The notes: generated by a model not told the origin, from the sequence alone. Positions 35,100 through 44,578 are shown, numbered from the stretch's first letter. The stretch: 64,000 bases of DNA from Clostridium tagluense (GCF_003865095.1 NZ_BHYK01000004.1:143631-207630), one strand, 5' to 3'. Numbers and translations: made by a program.

Positions 35100-36446
35100 T
35101 TAGATATTTTTGAATTCTTTACTAATAAAGCTAGTATCAAAATTCCCATTTATAAAGTTTTTATTGTTTACTATTTTAAATTGGAAGTCTATATTAGTAT
35201 CCACACCTTCAATTATAAACTCTCCTAAGGCCCTTCTCATTTTACATAGCGCTTCCTGCCTATCTTTTCCGTGTACAATTAGTTTTCCTATCATGGAGTC
35301 ATAGGTAGGCGGAATTTTGTACCCTTGATATGCCGCACTATCAATCCTTACTCCATTTCCCCCAGGAAGGTGAAGCGATTTTATTTCACCTGGGCAAGGC
35401 ATGAAGTTTTTACTTGGATTTTCTGCATTTATTCTACATTCAATAGCATGCCCCTGAATCTTTATATCCTTCTGTTTATAAGGGAGCACTTGTCCCGAAG
35501 CAATCATTATCTGAGCTTTAACTAAATCTACTCCTGTGATCATTTCTGTTATTGGATGCTCTACCTGAATGCGCGTATTCATCTCCATAAAATAGTATTT
35601 CCCATACTTATCTAATAAAAATTCTATAGTTCCAGCATTTTTATATTTAATAGACTTAGCTGCAATAACTGCAACCTCACCCATCTGTTTTCTAAGTTCC
35701 TCTGTCATTGCAACTCCTGGTGCCTCTTCTATTACCTTTTGATTCCGCCTTTGTATAGAACAGTCTCTCTCTCCAAGATGAATAACATTTCCGTGCTCAT
35801 CTGCAAGTATTTGAAACTCTATATGTCTTGGCTCTTCTATGAATTTCTCCATATACATTGTGTCATCACCAAAAGCTGTTTTTGACTCTGTTTTAGCAGT
35901 ATTGAATGCGTTTATAAGATCTTCTTCTTTTGTAACAACTCTTATACCACGTCCCCCTCCACCCGCTGAAGCTTTTATCATTACAGGATATCCTATTTTC
36001 TGGGCTGAACTTATTGCATCTTCTTCAGAATCAATGGCTCCTTCTGATCCAGGTACCACTGGTACTCCCGCCTTTATCATGATTTCTCTTGCTTTTAGCT
36101 TATTACCCATATTATCTATATTTTGTGAATCTGGCCCTATAAATTTTATATTACATTCCTCACACATCTGTGCAAATTTACTGTTTTCAGATAAAAATCC
36201 AAATCCAGGATGAATTGCTTCTGCACCTGTAAGCACTGTGGCACTTAAAATATTTTGCATGTTTAAATAACTATCCTTAGATTTAGCTGGTCCTATACAT
36301 ATAGCCTCATCTGCCATCTGGGTATGAAGAGCTGTTTTATCTACCTCAGAATATACCGCTACCGTTTGGATGCCCATTTCATGACAAGCCCTAATTATTC
36401 TTACTGCTATTTCGCCTCTATTAGCAATTAATATCTTCTTAAACAT
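35100..36446 (-). CDS. accC: Acetyl-CoA carboxylase, biotin carboxylase subunit
   Basis: 448 residues: N-terminal pre-ATP-grasp domain ('ILIANRGEIAVRIIRAC'), ATP-grasp with the glycine-rich loop 'KASAGGGGRGIRVV' (about 159-172), and the C-terminal biotin carboxylase domain with 'GHAIECRINAENP'. It carboxylates biotin on AccB using ATP and bicarbonate. It sits between fabZ and accD in the operon; the gap to fabZ is 32 bases. Confidence 0.97.
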   Translation of the reverse strand: MFKKILIANRGEIAVRIIRACHEMGIQTVAVYSEVDKTALHTQMADEAICIGPAKSKDSYLNMQNILSATVLTGAEAIHPGFGFLSENSKFAQMCEECNIKFIGPDSQNIDNMGNKLKAREIMIKAGVPVVPGSEGAIDSEEDAISSAQKIGYPVMIKASAGGGGRGIRVVTKEEDLINAFNTAKTESKTAFGDDTMYMEKFIEEPRHIEFQILADEHGNVIHLGERDCSIQRRNQKVIEEAPGVAMTEELRKQMGEVAVIAAKSIKYKNAGTIEFLLDKYGKYYFMEMNTRIQVEHPITEMITGVDLVKAQIMIASGQVLPYKQKDIKIQGHAIECRINAENPSKNFMPCPGEIKSLHLPGGNGVRIDSAAYQGYKIPPTYDSMIGKLIVHGKDRQEALCKMRRALGEFIIEGVDTNIDFQFKIVNNKNFINGNFDTSFISKEFKNI

Positions 36447-36478
36447 ATTATTTACCTTCCCTGCCCTTAAAATTATTA

Positions 36479-36925
36479 TTAGATCCCTACTGCAAACGTA
36501 ATTTCAGCTTCTGCAACCTTTTCTCCATTTACTGTAGCTAATGCCTTTCCAATTCCAACAGGTCCCTTCATTTTGATTATTTCTACCTCAAGTTTTAGTA
36601 CATCTCCAGGAACAACTTTTTTTCTAAATCTAGCTTTATTAATACCACCAAAATAAGCAATTTTACCTTTGTAATTTTCCATACTTAAAAGTGCTACTGC
36701 TCCAACCTGTGCAAGAGCTTCGATTATTATTACTCCTGGAAGTATAGGTTCTGTTGGAAAATGACCCTGGAAGAAATACTCATTCATAGTAATATTCTTG
36801 TACCCTACAGCTCTTTTCCCTGGCTCTAATTCCTCTACTTTATCCACAAATAAAAATGGATATCTATGAGGAATAATTTCTTGAATTTGTTTTATATTCA
36901 AAGTAGTACCTTTTATATTTTCCAT
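36479..36925 (-). CDS. fabZ: 3-hydroxyacyl-ACP dehydratase FabZ
   Basis: 148 residues from ATG 36925, which has AAAGGTGG 10 bases upstream; an upstream GTG would add 7 residues. Hot-dog fold with the catalytic His in '[13 protein letters not shown]' and Glu in '[20 protein letters not shown]'. It dehydrates 3-hydroxyacyl-ACP to trans-2-enoyl-ACP. With no FabA or FabM in this cluster, how unsaturated chains are made is not evident from the window. Confidence 0.96.
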   Translation of the reverse strand: MENIKGTTLNIKQIQEIIPHRYPFLFVDKVEELEPGKRAVGYKNITMNEYFFQGHFPTEPILPGVIIIEALAQVGAVALLSMENYKGKIAYFGGINKARFRKKVVPGDVLKLEVEIIKMKGPVGIGKALATVNGEKVAEAEITFAVGI

Positions 36926-36994
36926 ATTATTGCTTCCACCTTTCACTCATATAAGTAAGTTGAGAGATTACAATTCCCAACTACTACACCTCAA

Positions 36995-37513
36995 CTATTT
37001 TTTACGTATTTTAAATAATGGCTGTCCGTACTCTACCATATCTTCATTTAAGGCTAATACTTCTACAATTTCTCCATCTACTTCACTTTCAATTTCATTC
37101 ATAAGCTTCATAGCTTCTAAAATACAAAGGGTGTCTCCCTTTTTAACCACAGACCCAATTTTTACGAAATTCTGTGATTCATCACCAGGTGATGAGTACA
37201 TAGTTCCAACAATAGGTGATTTGACTACAAATAGACTTTCATCAGGTACTGCCTTAGCTACATCTTCTATAGTGCTTACTATATTGCTTTGTATTTTCTC
37301 TTCAGAAATTTTATTTGTAGCTATACTCTCTCTATTTAATGAATCGTTAATAACTGATTGTACCGGCGGAGCATTCACAGTAACTCTCTCTACCTGCACC
37401 TGCTCTTCTTTTTTCTCCATCTTTATTTTAATGCCTTCTGTCTCAATTTCAAAGGATGTAAGCTGTGACTCACTAACAGTTTTTATTAGTTCTTGAATAT
37501 TTTTATAATCCAT
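36995..37513 (-). CDS. accB: Biotin carboxyl carrier protein of acetyl-CoA carboxylase
   Basis: 172 residues: N-terminal segment, a linker of about 50 residues (40-90), and a biotinyl domain (about 95-172) with biotin-accepting Lys136 in 'LEAMKLMNE'. The linker is Val/Asn/Ser-rich rather than the usual Ala/Pro-rich. It carries carboxybiotin between AccC and AccAD. Its start lies 2 bases after the fabF stop, so translation is probably coupled. Confidence 0.96.
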   Translation of the reverse strand: MDYKNIQELIKTVSESQLTSFEIETEGIKIKMEKKEEQVQVERVTVNAPPVQSVINDSLNRESIATNKISEEKIQSNIVSTIEDVAKAVPDESLFVVKSPIVGTMYSSPGDESQNFVKIGSVVKKGDTLCILEAMKLMNEIESEVDGEIVEVLALNEDMVEYGQPLFKIRKK

Positions 37514-37515
37514 AA

Positions 37516-38757
37516 TTATTTACCATCCCATTTTTTAAGTAATATAGTAGCATTATGACCACCAAAGCCTAGTGAATTAGACATTGCATATTTAAGCCCC
37601 TGTTTGCGTCCAATATTTGGAACGTAATCTAAATCACACTCTTCATCTGGAACACTATATCCTATCGTTGCTGGCACAAAACTTTCTTCTAAGGCTTTTA
37701 CACATACTATAGCTTCTATAGCTCCCGATGCTCCCAGAAGGTGTCCTGTCATAGACTTTGTTGAACTTATAGGTATTTTATATGCGTATTCTCCAAATGC
37801 AGATTTTATAGCTGCAGTTTCAAACTTGTCATTATAAGGAGTACTGGTTCCATGTGCATTGATGTAAGATACTTCTTCTGGCTTAACATCTCCATCCTCA
37901 AGAGCAATTACCATTGCTCTTGCAGCACCTTCTCCATTTGGCGCTGGTGAAGTTATATGATAGGCATCACAAGTTGATCCATAACCACTCATCTCTGCAT
38001 ATATTTTTGCATTTCTTTTTTTAGCATGCTCTAGAGATTCAAGTATAACTATTCCTGCACCCTCTCCCATAACAAAACCGCTTCGCTCTTTGTCAAAAGG
38101 AATAGATGCTCTTAGCGGATCTTCACTTTTAGTTAAAGCTGTTAAAGAAGTAAACCCTGCTAAAGCTAGTGGAGTTATCGATCCTTCTGCTCCTCCAGCT
38201 ATTATTATGTCTGCTCTTCCATCTTGAATCATGTGGAAAGCATCTCCTATGGCATTAGTTCCTGTAGCACAAGCAGTAACTACACTAGTGCACTTACCTT
38301 TAGCGCCATACTTTATTGCAATGTTTCCTGCTGCCATATTGCCTATTATCATAGGTATTAAAAATGGTGACACTCTGCCCGGGCCCTTTTCCATAAGTTT
38401 TGCATACTCTTGCTCAATAGTACCAAGTCCACCTATTCCTGAACCAACTATAACTGCTAATCTTTCACTATCTACCGCATTTAAGTCAAGTCCTGAATTT
38501 TTAATAGCTTCGTCTGCTGCAACCATTGCATACTGACAGTATTTATCCATTTTTCTAGCTTCTCTTTTATCTAATGCTACTGTTACATCAAAATCTTTAA
38601 CCTCTGCGCCCAACTTACATTTGAACTCTGAAATATCAAAAGATTTAATTACATCTATGCCACAAGTACCTTCTTTTACATTATTCCAAAAATTAACTAC
38701 ATCATTTCCTATAGGAGTAACTGCTCCCATGCCTGTAATAACAACTCTATTTTTCAT
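37516..38757 (-). CDS. fabF: 3-oxoacyl-ACP synthase II (FabF)
   Basis: 413 residues, thiolase-fold condensing enzyme with Cys163 in 'VVTACATGTNAIGDA' and the two histidines in 'NAHGTSTPYND' (about 303) and 'TGHLLGASGA' (about 340). It elongates acyl-ACP with malonyl-ACP. The only KAS I/II-type enzyme in the cluster. RBS AAAGGAGG. It lies 49 bases after fabG. Confidence 0.97.
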   Translation of the reverse strand: MKNRVVITGMGAVTPIGNDVVNFWNNVKEGTCGIDVIKSFDISEFKCKLGAEVKDFDVTVALDKREARKMDKYCQYAMVAADEAIKNSGLDLNAVDSERLAVIVGSGIGGLGTIEQEYAKLMEKGPGRVSPFLIPMIIGNMAAGNIAIKYGAKGKCTSVVTACATGTNAIGDAFHMIQDGRADIIIAGGAEGSITPLALAGFTSLTALTKSEDPLRASIPFDKERSGFVMGEGAGIVILESLEHAKKRNAKIYAEMSGYGSTCDAYHITSPAPNGEGAARAMVIALEDGDVKPEEVSYINAHGTSTPYNDKFETAAIKSAFGEYAYKIPISSTKSMTGHLLGASGAIEAIVCVKALEESFVPATIGYSVPDEECDLDYVPNIGRKQGLKYAMSNSLGFGGHNATILLKKWDGK

Positions 38758-38806
38758 AAATTGAACCTCCTTTAATTATCACTAAAAGTAACCTATTAAT
38801 TTTTAA

Positions 38807-39547
38807 CTACATTACCATTCCACCATCTACGTTTATAACTTGACCTGTTATGTATGAAGCTTCCTCCGAGGCTAAAAATGCTACTGCATTTGCCACATCA
38901 CAAGCCATGCCAAGTCTTTTTAATGGAATACCGCTAAGTACAGCCTCTTTAACTTTTTGGGACAAACTATCCGTCATATCTGTTTGAATATATCCTGGCG
39001 CTACTGCATTACAAGTAACTCCACGACTTGCAAATTCTCTAGCAACAGCCTTTGTCATACCTATTATTCCCGCTTTAGCCGCGGAATAATTTACTTGACC
39101 TGCATTTCCTGTAAGTCCAGACACTGAGGATATATTTATTATTCTTCCACTTCGCTTCTTAAGCATTATTGCTGATACATGCCTTGTGCAATTAAAAGCA
39201 CCCTTTAAGTTGATATCTATAACGCTATCAAAATCCTCTTCCTTCATTCTCATTAAAAGACCATCTTTTGTTATGCCAGCATTATTAACTAAAATATCTA
39301 AGCTTCCGAATTGTTCAACACATTTTTTCATCATATTCTCTACATCACTATAACTACTTATGTCACACTGAACTGCTAGTGCCTTAGCACCTAGTGCTTC
39401 TATTTCTTTGACTACTTCCTGAACTGCGTCTGCACTGCTTCTATAATTAACAACTATATTTGCTCCAAGTTTTGCTAGCTTTAATGCTATAGCTCTTCCA
39501 ATACCACGGCTAGCTCCTGTAACTACTGCTGTTTTCCCTTTTAACAT
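38807..39547 (-). CDS. fabG: 3-oxoacyl-ACP reductase FabG
   Basis: 246 residues, short-chain dehydrogenase: cofactor motif TGASRGIG (10-17), 'NNAG' (88-91), and catalytic Ser (about 141), Tyr154 and Lys158 ('NYSAAKAG'). C-terminal 'GQVINVDGGMVM' is typical of FabG. It reduces 3-oxoacyl-ACP with NADPH. It lies 49 bases after fabD. Confidence 0.97.
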   Translation of the reverse strand: MLKGKTAVVTGASRGIGRAIALKLAKLGANIVVNYRSSADAVQEVVKEIEALGAKALAVQCDISSYSDVENMMKKCVEQFGSLDILVNNAGITKDGLLMRMKEEDFDSVIDINLKGAFNCTRHVSAIMLKKRSGRIINISSVSGLTGNAGQVNYSAAKAGIIGMTKAVAREFASRGVTCNAVAPGYIQTDMTDSLSQKVKEAVLSGIPLKRLGMACDVANAVAFLASEEASYITGQVINVDGGMVM

Positions 39548-39596
39548 ATCTTCTCTCCCTCACATCTTTTGTATTAACCTTGCTTCTTAAGAAATT

Positions 39597-40532
39597 CTAC
39601 TTCTTAAGCACTTCTACTGCTTTGTCCAAAGATACCATATCTTCTACATTAAGTACTGTAAGTTTTCTATCTATATTCTTAATAAAGCCACGTAATACCT
39701 TACCTGGTCCTATCTCTACGAAGGTATCAACGCCATCTTTTATCATATTTCTTATAATTGTTTCCCATAAAACGCAGCTCATAACTTGAAGTTTTAAATT
39801 AGCTTTTATATCATCCTTATTCTTTACATAATCGCCGTTTACATTTGTCATTACTGGAACAATAATGTCTTTAAGGTTTATATTTTCAAGCTCAATTTCT
39901 AGCTTTTCTGCAGCTGGCTTTAACATAGAAGTATGGAAGGGTGCACTTACTGGTAAAATCACTGCTTTTTTTGCCCCTTTTTCCAATGCCACGGCACAAG
40001 CAAGTTCCACCGCCGCTATTTCCCCGGCAATTACTATTTGTCCCGGGCAATTTAAATTAGAGATTTCTACTATGCCAGAAGCTCTAGCTTCAATGCAAAC
40101 TTCTTCAACACAATTTGTAGTAAGCCCTATTATTGCTGCCATAGTTCCTATTCCCACAGGCACCGCTTGTTGCATGAATCTTCCTCGCTTTTTAACAAGC
40201 TTTACAGCGTCTTTAAAATCCATAGCTCCACTACAAACAAGTGCTGAGTATTCTCCAAGACTAAGTCCTGCAGTTACATCACATTTTATGCCCTTCTGAC
40301 TTAATGCCACAAGCGCTGCTATGCTAGTAGTTAAAATAGCGGGTTGTGTATTCTCTGTAATATTTAGCTCCTCCTGCGTCCCTTCAAAACAAAGTTTACT
40401 TAGTTCAAAACCAAGTTCACTATCTGCCATATTAAATATATTTCTGCATTCCTCTATATTCTCAAATAATTCCTTGCCCATTCCAATATATTGGGCTCCC
40501 TGTCCCGGAAAAATAAAAGCAATTTTACTCAT
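39597..40532 (-). CDS. fabD: Malonyl-CoA:ACP transacylase FabD
   Basis: 311 residues: 'FIFPGQGAQYIGMGKEL' at the N-terminus, nucleophile Ser91 in 'GLSLGEYSAL' and catalytic His in 'SAPFHTSML' (about 200). It loads malonyl groups onto ACP. RBS TAAGGAGGGG. Length is normal for FabD. Confidence 0.97.
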   Translation of the reverse strand: MSKIAFIFPGQGAQYIGMGKELFENIEECRNIFNMADSELGFELSKLCFEGTQEELNITENTQPAILTTSIAALVALSQKGIKCDVTAGLSLGEYSALVCSGAMDFKDAVKLVKKRGRFMQQAVPVGIGTMAAIIGLTTNCVEEVCIEARASGIVEISNLNCPGQIVIAGEIAAVELACAVALEKGAKKAVILPVSAPFHTSMLKPAAEKLEIELENINLKDIIVPVMTNVNGDYVKNKDDIKANLKLQVMSCVLWETIIRNMIKDGVDTFVEIGPGKVLRGFIKNIDRKLTVLNVEDMVSLDKAVEVLKK

Positions 40533-40600
40533 AATTCCCCTCCTTAATCATAGCCTTTGGTTCTTTTTATAACTTCATCTATTTCAAATAATATCCTTTT

Positions 40601-41533
40601 TTATATGAACTTTTTAATAGCTTCTTCTGCCTCTGTAAACATCTCTTCTATAATTTCTTTGCAGCTTTGTTCTTTCTTCACAAGACCTGCAATTTGTCCT
40701 GCCATAATAGACCCCATCTCTATATCGCCTTCTTTTGCTGCTCTTGGTAAACATCCTCGGCCGAGTTCCTCTAAAGCCTCTACTGGAGCATTTTCCTTTT
40801 CAAGCTTTTGAAATTGTCTTGATAACTTGTTTTTTAAAACCCTAATAGGATGCCCTGTAGATCTTCCTGTAACAACTGAATCTATATCCTTTGCCGCTAA
40901 TACTTTGTGTTTGTAATTTTCATGTATTGTACATTCATTTGCTACTAAAAACCTTGTTCCCACTTGAACTCCCTGTACTCCAAGCATAAAGGCTGCTGCC
41001 ACGCCACGTCCGTCGCCTATGCCCCCCGCTGCAATTACAGGAATATTAACTGCATCAACAACTTGAGGAACCAGTGCCATAGTTGTAAGTTCACCAATAT
41101 GCCCTCCAGATTCACATCCTTCTGCGATAACTGCATCTGCTCCTGCTCTCTCCATACGCTTAGCAAGGCCCACAGAAGGAACTACCGGTATTACTTTAAT
41201 TCCATGTGCCTTCCAAAGTTCCATGTATTTTCCTGGGTTTCCTGCCCCTGTAGTAACTACTTTAACCCCTTCTTCGCATACAAGATGTGCAATTTCTTCT
41301 GCATTCTCACTTAAAAGCATTATATTTACACCAAAAGGTTTGTCTGTTAACTGTTTCGCTTTTCTAATTTCATCTCTTATATAATCAACAGGCGCATTGG
41401 CTGCTGCTATAATACCCAGACCCCCTGCATTTGATACCGCAGAAGCTAAGCTACTATCTGCAACCCAAGCCATTCCACCTTGTATTATTGGATATTTTAC
41501 ACCTAAGCTTTTAAAAAATACAGAATTTAACAT
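40601..41533 (-). CDS. fabK: Enoyl-ACP reductase II (FabK, FMN-dependent)
   Basis: 310 residues of the nitronate monooxygenase/FabK TIM-barrel family: 'YPIIQGGMAWVAD', 'EGCESGGHIGE' and 'VIAAGGIGDGRGVAAA' bind FMN. Position between acpP and fabD and its length identify it as the FabK enoyl reductase. There is no fabI in the cluster, so sensitivity to triclosan-type FabI inhibitors is not expected from this gene. RBS CAAGGAGG. Confidence 0.95.
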   Translation of the reverse strand: MLNSVFFKSLGVKYPIIQGGMAWVADSSLASAVSNAGGLGIIAAANAPVDYIRDEIRKAKQLTDKPFGVNIMLLSENAEEIAHLVCEEGVKVVTTGAGNPGKYMELWKAHGIKVIPVVPSVGLAKRMERAGADAVIAEGCESGGHIGELTTMALVPQVVDAVNIPVIAAGGIGDGRGVAAAFMLGVQGVQVGTRFLVANECTIHENYKHKVLAAKDIDSVVTGRSTGHPIRVLKNKLSRQFQKLEKENAPVEALEELGRGCLPRAAKEGDIEMGSIMAGQIAGLVKKEQSCKEIIEEMFTEAEEAIKKFI

Positions 41534-41569
41534 TTTGTTCCTCCTTGATTGTTTAAAAGTATATAATTA

Positions 41570-41703
41570 GGGTTAGATAATTATATAAAAAAAAGTATAT
41601 ATTACTAAAACTACATTTCACGTAATATATACTTTTTTTTAATGTACTGAAGGAAACTAAATTTTAATACACTTAGTAGTTCAGCTCTCTAATTATCTAA
41701 CCC
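41570..41703 (-). repeat. Nested inverted repeats in the acpP-fabK gap
   Basis: Outer arms GGGTTAGATAATTA (41570-41583) and TAATTATCTAACCC (41690-41703) are perfect 14-bp complements. Inside them lies a second 19-bp stem (41587-41605 with 41622-41640). Together they fill almost the whole 180-base gap between acpP and fabK. It may be an RNA structure controlling read-through or an inverted-repeat insertion. Confidence 0.65.
41587..41640 (-). terminator. Internal hairpin with T run after acpP
   Basis: On the minus strand a 19-bp perfect stem whose right arm ends in eight T residues, 75 bases beyond the acpP stop. Its loop is 16 bases. It would allow partial termination, leaving acpP more abundant than fabK and the genes beyond it. 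Confidence 0.65.
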
Positions 41704-41714
41704 AACAATTTTTA

Positions 41715-41945
41715 TTATTTAAGTTTTGCTTCTATATATGCAACGATTCCCTTTACATCCTTAATGTTTTCGATATCTTCATTTGGTATTTCGATTTCAA
41801 AAGCTTCTTCTAATGACATTACAATCTCAAATATTTCAAGAGAATCTACTCCTAAATCATCCGCAAAATTTGCCTCCATTGTAACTTCTACCGCATCTAT
41901 ACCTAATTGTTCAACTATTACATTTTTAACTTTTTCAAATACCAT
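41715..41945 (-). CDS. acpP: Acyl carrier protein
   Basis: 76 residues, acidic four-helix protein with phosphopantetheine attachment Ser35 in '[12 protein letters not shown]'. It carries growing acyl chains between the Fab enzymes. RBS TAGGAGG. It follows fabH by 20 bases and is followed by an internal terminator-like hairpin, which would fit the high ACP demand. Confidence 0.97.
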   Translation of the reverse strand: MVFEKVKNVIVEQLGIDAVEVTMEANFADDLGVDSLEIFEIVMSLEEAFEIEIPNEDIENIKDVKGIVAYIEAKLK

Positions 41946-41965
41946 TATTAATTCCTCCTAATATT

Positions 41966-42949
41966 TTATTTACTTTTTGTCCATTCTATTAATGAAGCTC
42001 CGTAGGTTAATCCACCGCCAAAGCCTACAAGTATAATTTTATCTCCAGCTGTAAGTAAATTCTTTTTGTTTATCTCATCTAAAGCTATGGGTATACTTGC
42101 TGCTGAAGTATTTCCATACATGTCTAAATTCACATAAAATTTATCTTTGTCAGCCTTCAATCTTTTAACAACAAAATCTATTATTCTAGAGTTTGCTTGA
42201 TGGCAAACTACATACTTAATATCATCCAGTGTACAATTGTTTTCTTTTAAAATTTTATCTATGCTACTCTCAATAACTCTTACTGCAAATCTAAAAATCT
42301 CTTTACCATCCATACTTAGTGTTGCTTTAAAATCTTCATTCCCTTTTGTAAAAGTATTTTTTACATCTACAGTTGGGCAAGTTAAAAATTCACCCTTTTC
42401 ACCTTCTGAAGTTGAATTTACAGAAATAACCCCCGGCGTATTACCTGCCTCAATTACTGCTGCTCCTGCACCATCACCAAAGAGCACACAAGTGTTTCTG
42501 TCTGTCCAATCAACAATCTTTGATAGTACCTCAGCACCTATTATTAAAGCCCTTTTGCGGTTACCAGTTTTTAAAAATTGCACTGCTATATTAAGGGCAA
42601 ATATAAACCCTGTACATGCTGCTGATATATCAAAGGCCATAGCATTTACTGCTCCAATATTTCCTTGAACTATACATGCAGTAGCTGGAAGAAATTGATC
42701 TGGTGATGTACTTGCAAGAATTATAAGATCTATATCGCAAGCATTAACATTCGCATCCTTTAATGCCTCTAATGCAGCTTTTGTGGCAAGGTCTGAAGTG
42801 TTTTCACCTTGTGATATATGTCTCTGCTTGATGCCGGTTCTAGAAGTTATCCATTCATCAGAAGTATCTACAATTTCTGATATTTGATGATTAGTCATTA
42901 TGTTTCTAGGTGCATAACTTCCTGTACCAATTATTTGTACCTCATTCAT
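41966..42949 (-). CDS. fabH: 3-oxoacyl-ACP synthase III (FabH)
   Basis: 327 residues: catalytic Cys112 in 'SAACTGFIFAL', His in 'VVCHQANSRI' (about 242) and Asn in 'MYGNTSAASIP' (about 272). It starts chain synthesis by condensing an acyl-CoA with malonyl-ACP; primer choice (straight or branched) cannot be read here. RBS AAAGGGG. Confidence 0.96.
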   Translation of the reverse strand: MNEVQIIGTGSYAPRNIMTNHQISEIVDTSDEWITSRTGIKQRHISQGENTSDLATKAALEALKDANVNACDIDLIILASTSPDQFLPATACIVQGNIGAVNAMAFDISAACTGFIFALNIAVQFLKTGNRKRALIIGAEVLSKIVDWTDRNTCVLFGDGAGAAVIEAGNTPGVISVNSTSEGEKGEFLTCPTVDVKNTFTKGNEDFKATLSMDGKEIFRFAVRVIESSIDKILKENNCTLDDIKYVVCHQANSRIIDFVVKRLKADKDKFYVNLDMYGNTSAASIPIALDEINKKNLLTAGDKIILVGFGGGLTYGASLIEWTKSK

Positions 42950-42968
42950 TGCTCAAGTACCCCTTTCG

Positions 42969-43421
42969 TTAACCTTCTAATTTATATTTTTCTTTGAAGA
43001 AATTGTTCAATTTTTCAAGAGATTTTATTAGTACCTCTTCTTCTTCTTCATTAAGAACATCTATAGTTGCGTGCACCATATGAGAATGAAATTTATCATG
43101 TATTCTATAGGCCAGCTTCCCTTTTCTAGTAAGGGCAATCATCACTGATCTTCTATCTTCTTCCCCTCTTTTTCTATCTACATACCCTTTTTTTAAAAGT
43201 TTACTTACAGCTGTAGTAAGAGTACCCAAAGTTATTTTAAGATCTTGAGATACTTCTGTCATAGTTCTATATTCATACATTCCTATTGCATCAATAGTAT
43301 GAACTTCTGTTATTGATAGATCCTTAAGTATCCCTTCTTTAAGTGCCTTATGTTCTATTTGCAATATATCATTAAAGGTCTCTACTAGAAGTTCATTGAC
43401 AACGCCAACACATTTACTCAT
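42969..43421 (-). CDS. fabT: MarR-family regulator of fatty acid synthesis (FabT)
   Basis: 150 residues from ATG 43421 (GGTGAT upstream); an earlier in-frame ATG at 43454 lies in the operator region and is less likely. The winged helix (about 55-105) includes 'MTEVSQDLKITLGTLTTAVSKLLKKGYV' split over helix-turn-helix and wing. By position and by the palindromes before it, this is the FabT orthologue, which in streptococci and clostridia represses fab genes when acyl-ACP accumulates. It appears autoregulated: its own promoter carries the same double operator as the promoter before the flavoprotein gene. Confidence 0.9.
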   Translation of the reverse strand: MSKCVGVVNELLVETFNDILQIEHKALKEGILKDLSITEVHTIDAIGMYEYRTMTEVSQDLKITLGTLTTAVSKLLKKGYVDRKRGEEDRRSVMIALTRKGKLAYRIHDKFHSHMVHATIDVLNEEEEEVLIKSLEKLNNFFKEKYKLEG

Positions 43422-43440
43422 GCTTATCACCATTTCCCAT

Positions 43441-43473
43441 ACTTTAATTTTCAAATGCTTTGATAATCAAAGT
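43441..43473. promoter_or_regulatory. Double FabT-type operator before fabT
   Basis: Perfect palindrome CTTTGATAATCAAAG (43458-43472) overlapping the -10 end, plus a degenerate copy (43441-43457). The same 33-base arrangement occurs at 44597-44629. Confidence 0.75.
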
Positions 43474-43499
43474 ATATCTTTGGCAGTGCTATTTGTCAA
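43471..43499 (-). promoter_or_regulatory. Sigma-A promoter of fabT
   Basis: Minus strand TTGACA (43499-43494), a 17-base spacer and TATACT (43476-43471): consensus -35, near-consensus -10. Confidence 0.85.
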
Positions 43500-43504
43500 T
43501 ATTT

Positions 43505-44578
43505 TTAAAGCGCAAGTTCTGCCCCTGTTACTAGTTCACTCATAAGTTCTTTAACTGAAATAATCTTATCTACTTTGCAGGCATTGCTTCCCACAAAAAT
43601 AAGTCCCTTGTCTAAGTTTCCTTTTACTGCTTGTATTAGTGCTTCTGTAATACAGTAAGGGGTTTGTCTTGGATCACAATCCTTTATGCATAAATAGCAT
43701 TTATCTACTTTACATCCTTTTTCCAAAACGCTTTTCATAAACTCATTGTTTATAGCTCTCCCTGGCATACCTACAGGGCTTTTTACTATCTTTATATCTT
43801 CTTGTTTTGAATTAACATAGGCCATTTTAAAAGCTAAAGAAGCGTCACATTCCTCAGTAGCTACAAATCTAGTAGCCATTTGTACCCCTGCCACACCAAG
43901 TTTTATAAACTCGGCAATATCTGCTCCAGTATAAATTCCACCAGCAGCTATTACGGGGATTTTTTTATTATACTTTTCTTCAAAAGGCTTAATCGCCTCA
44001 ATAACTTCTTTAATTATGTCCTTTAAGTCTTGGGTTTTGTTTTCTATTAAGGATTCCATAGAAAAGCCAAGATGCCCGCCCGCTTCTGGTCCTTCAACAA
44101 CAATTAAATCTGCAGCACAATTCTCTTTCCTATCCCACATCTTTGATATAACAGTAGCTGCTTTTGCTGATGATACTATAGGTGCAAGCTTTGTTTTGAA
44201 TCCTTTAACTATTTTAGGTAAATTAAGTGGAAGACCTGCGCCAGATATTATTAAATCTATGCCTTCTTCTAGAGCAGTTACTACTAATTCCTCATAATTA
44301 TTCATAGCTACCATTATATTTATTCCTATAATGCCCTTAGGACTTAATTCTCTAGCGCGCCTAATTTCACTTCTTAATGCTCTTTTATTTGCTTGCTTTG
44401 CATTGTTTGCAAAGTCTTTTTCATTATACCCAATTTGAGCAGTAGATATTATTCCAATTCCACCCTCATTTGCAACAGCTGATGCAAGACCGGAAAGGGA
44501 TACTCCTACCCCCATACCGCCTTGAATTATAGGAACGCTTGCTATTAATTCTCCAATTTTTAAAGGAGGTAACTTCAT
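43505..44578 (-). CDS. FabK-like nitronate monooxygenase-family flavoprotein
   Basis: 357 residues from ATG 44578 (GGGAGATGG upstream). TIM-barrel FMN enzyme of the same superfamily as FabK ('VPIIQGGMGVGVS', 'EGPEAGGHLGF', 'IPVIAAGGIYTGADIA'), but longer, with a Cys-rich C-terminal segment 'CKVDKCYLCIKDCD' that FabK lacks and that could bind metal or a cluster. Often annotated 2-nitropropane dioxygenase. Its promoter carries a FabT operator, so it belongs to the fatty acid regulon. Whether it is a second enoyl reductase or acts on another substrate is open. Confidence 0.88.
   Translation of the reverse strand: MKLPPLKIGELIASVPIIQGGMGVGVSLSGLASAVANEGGIGIISTAQIGYNEKDFANNAKQANKRALRSEIRRARELSPKGIIGINIMVAMNNYEELVVTALEEGIDLIISGAGLPLNLPKIVKGFKTKLAPIVSSAKAATVISKMWDRKENCAADLIVVEGPEAGGHLGFSMESLIENKTQDLKDIIKEVIEAIKPFEEKYNKKIPVIAAGGIYTGADIAEFIKLGVAGVQMATRFVATEECDASLAFKMAYVNSKQEDIKIVKSPVGMPGRAINNEFMKSVLEKGCKVDKCYLCIKDCDPRQTPYCITEALIQAVKGNLDKGLIFVGSNACKVDKIISVKELMSELVTGAELAL

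Noticed and set aside
36930-37496. 188-codon frame antisense to accB
   Set aside because: Ser/Ile-rich shadow of a clear biotin carrier gene, with no ribosome site.
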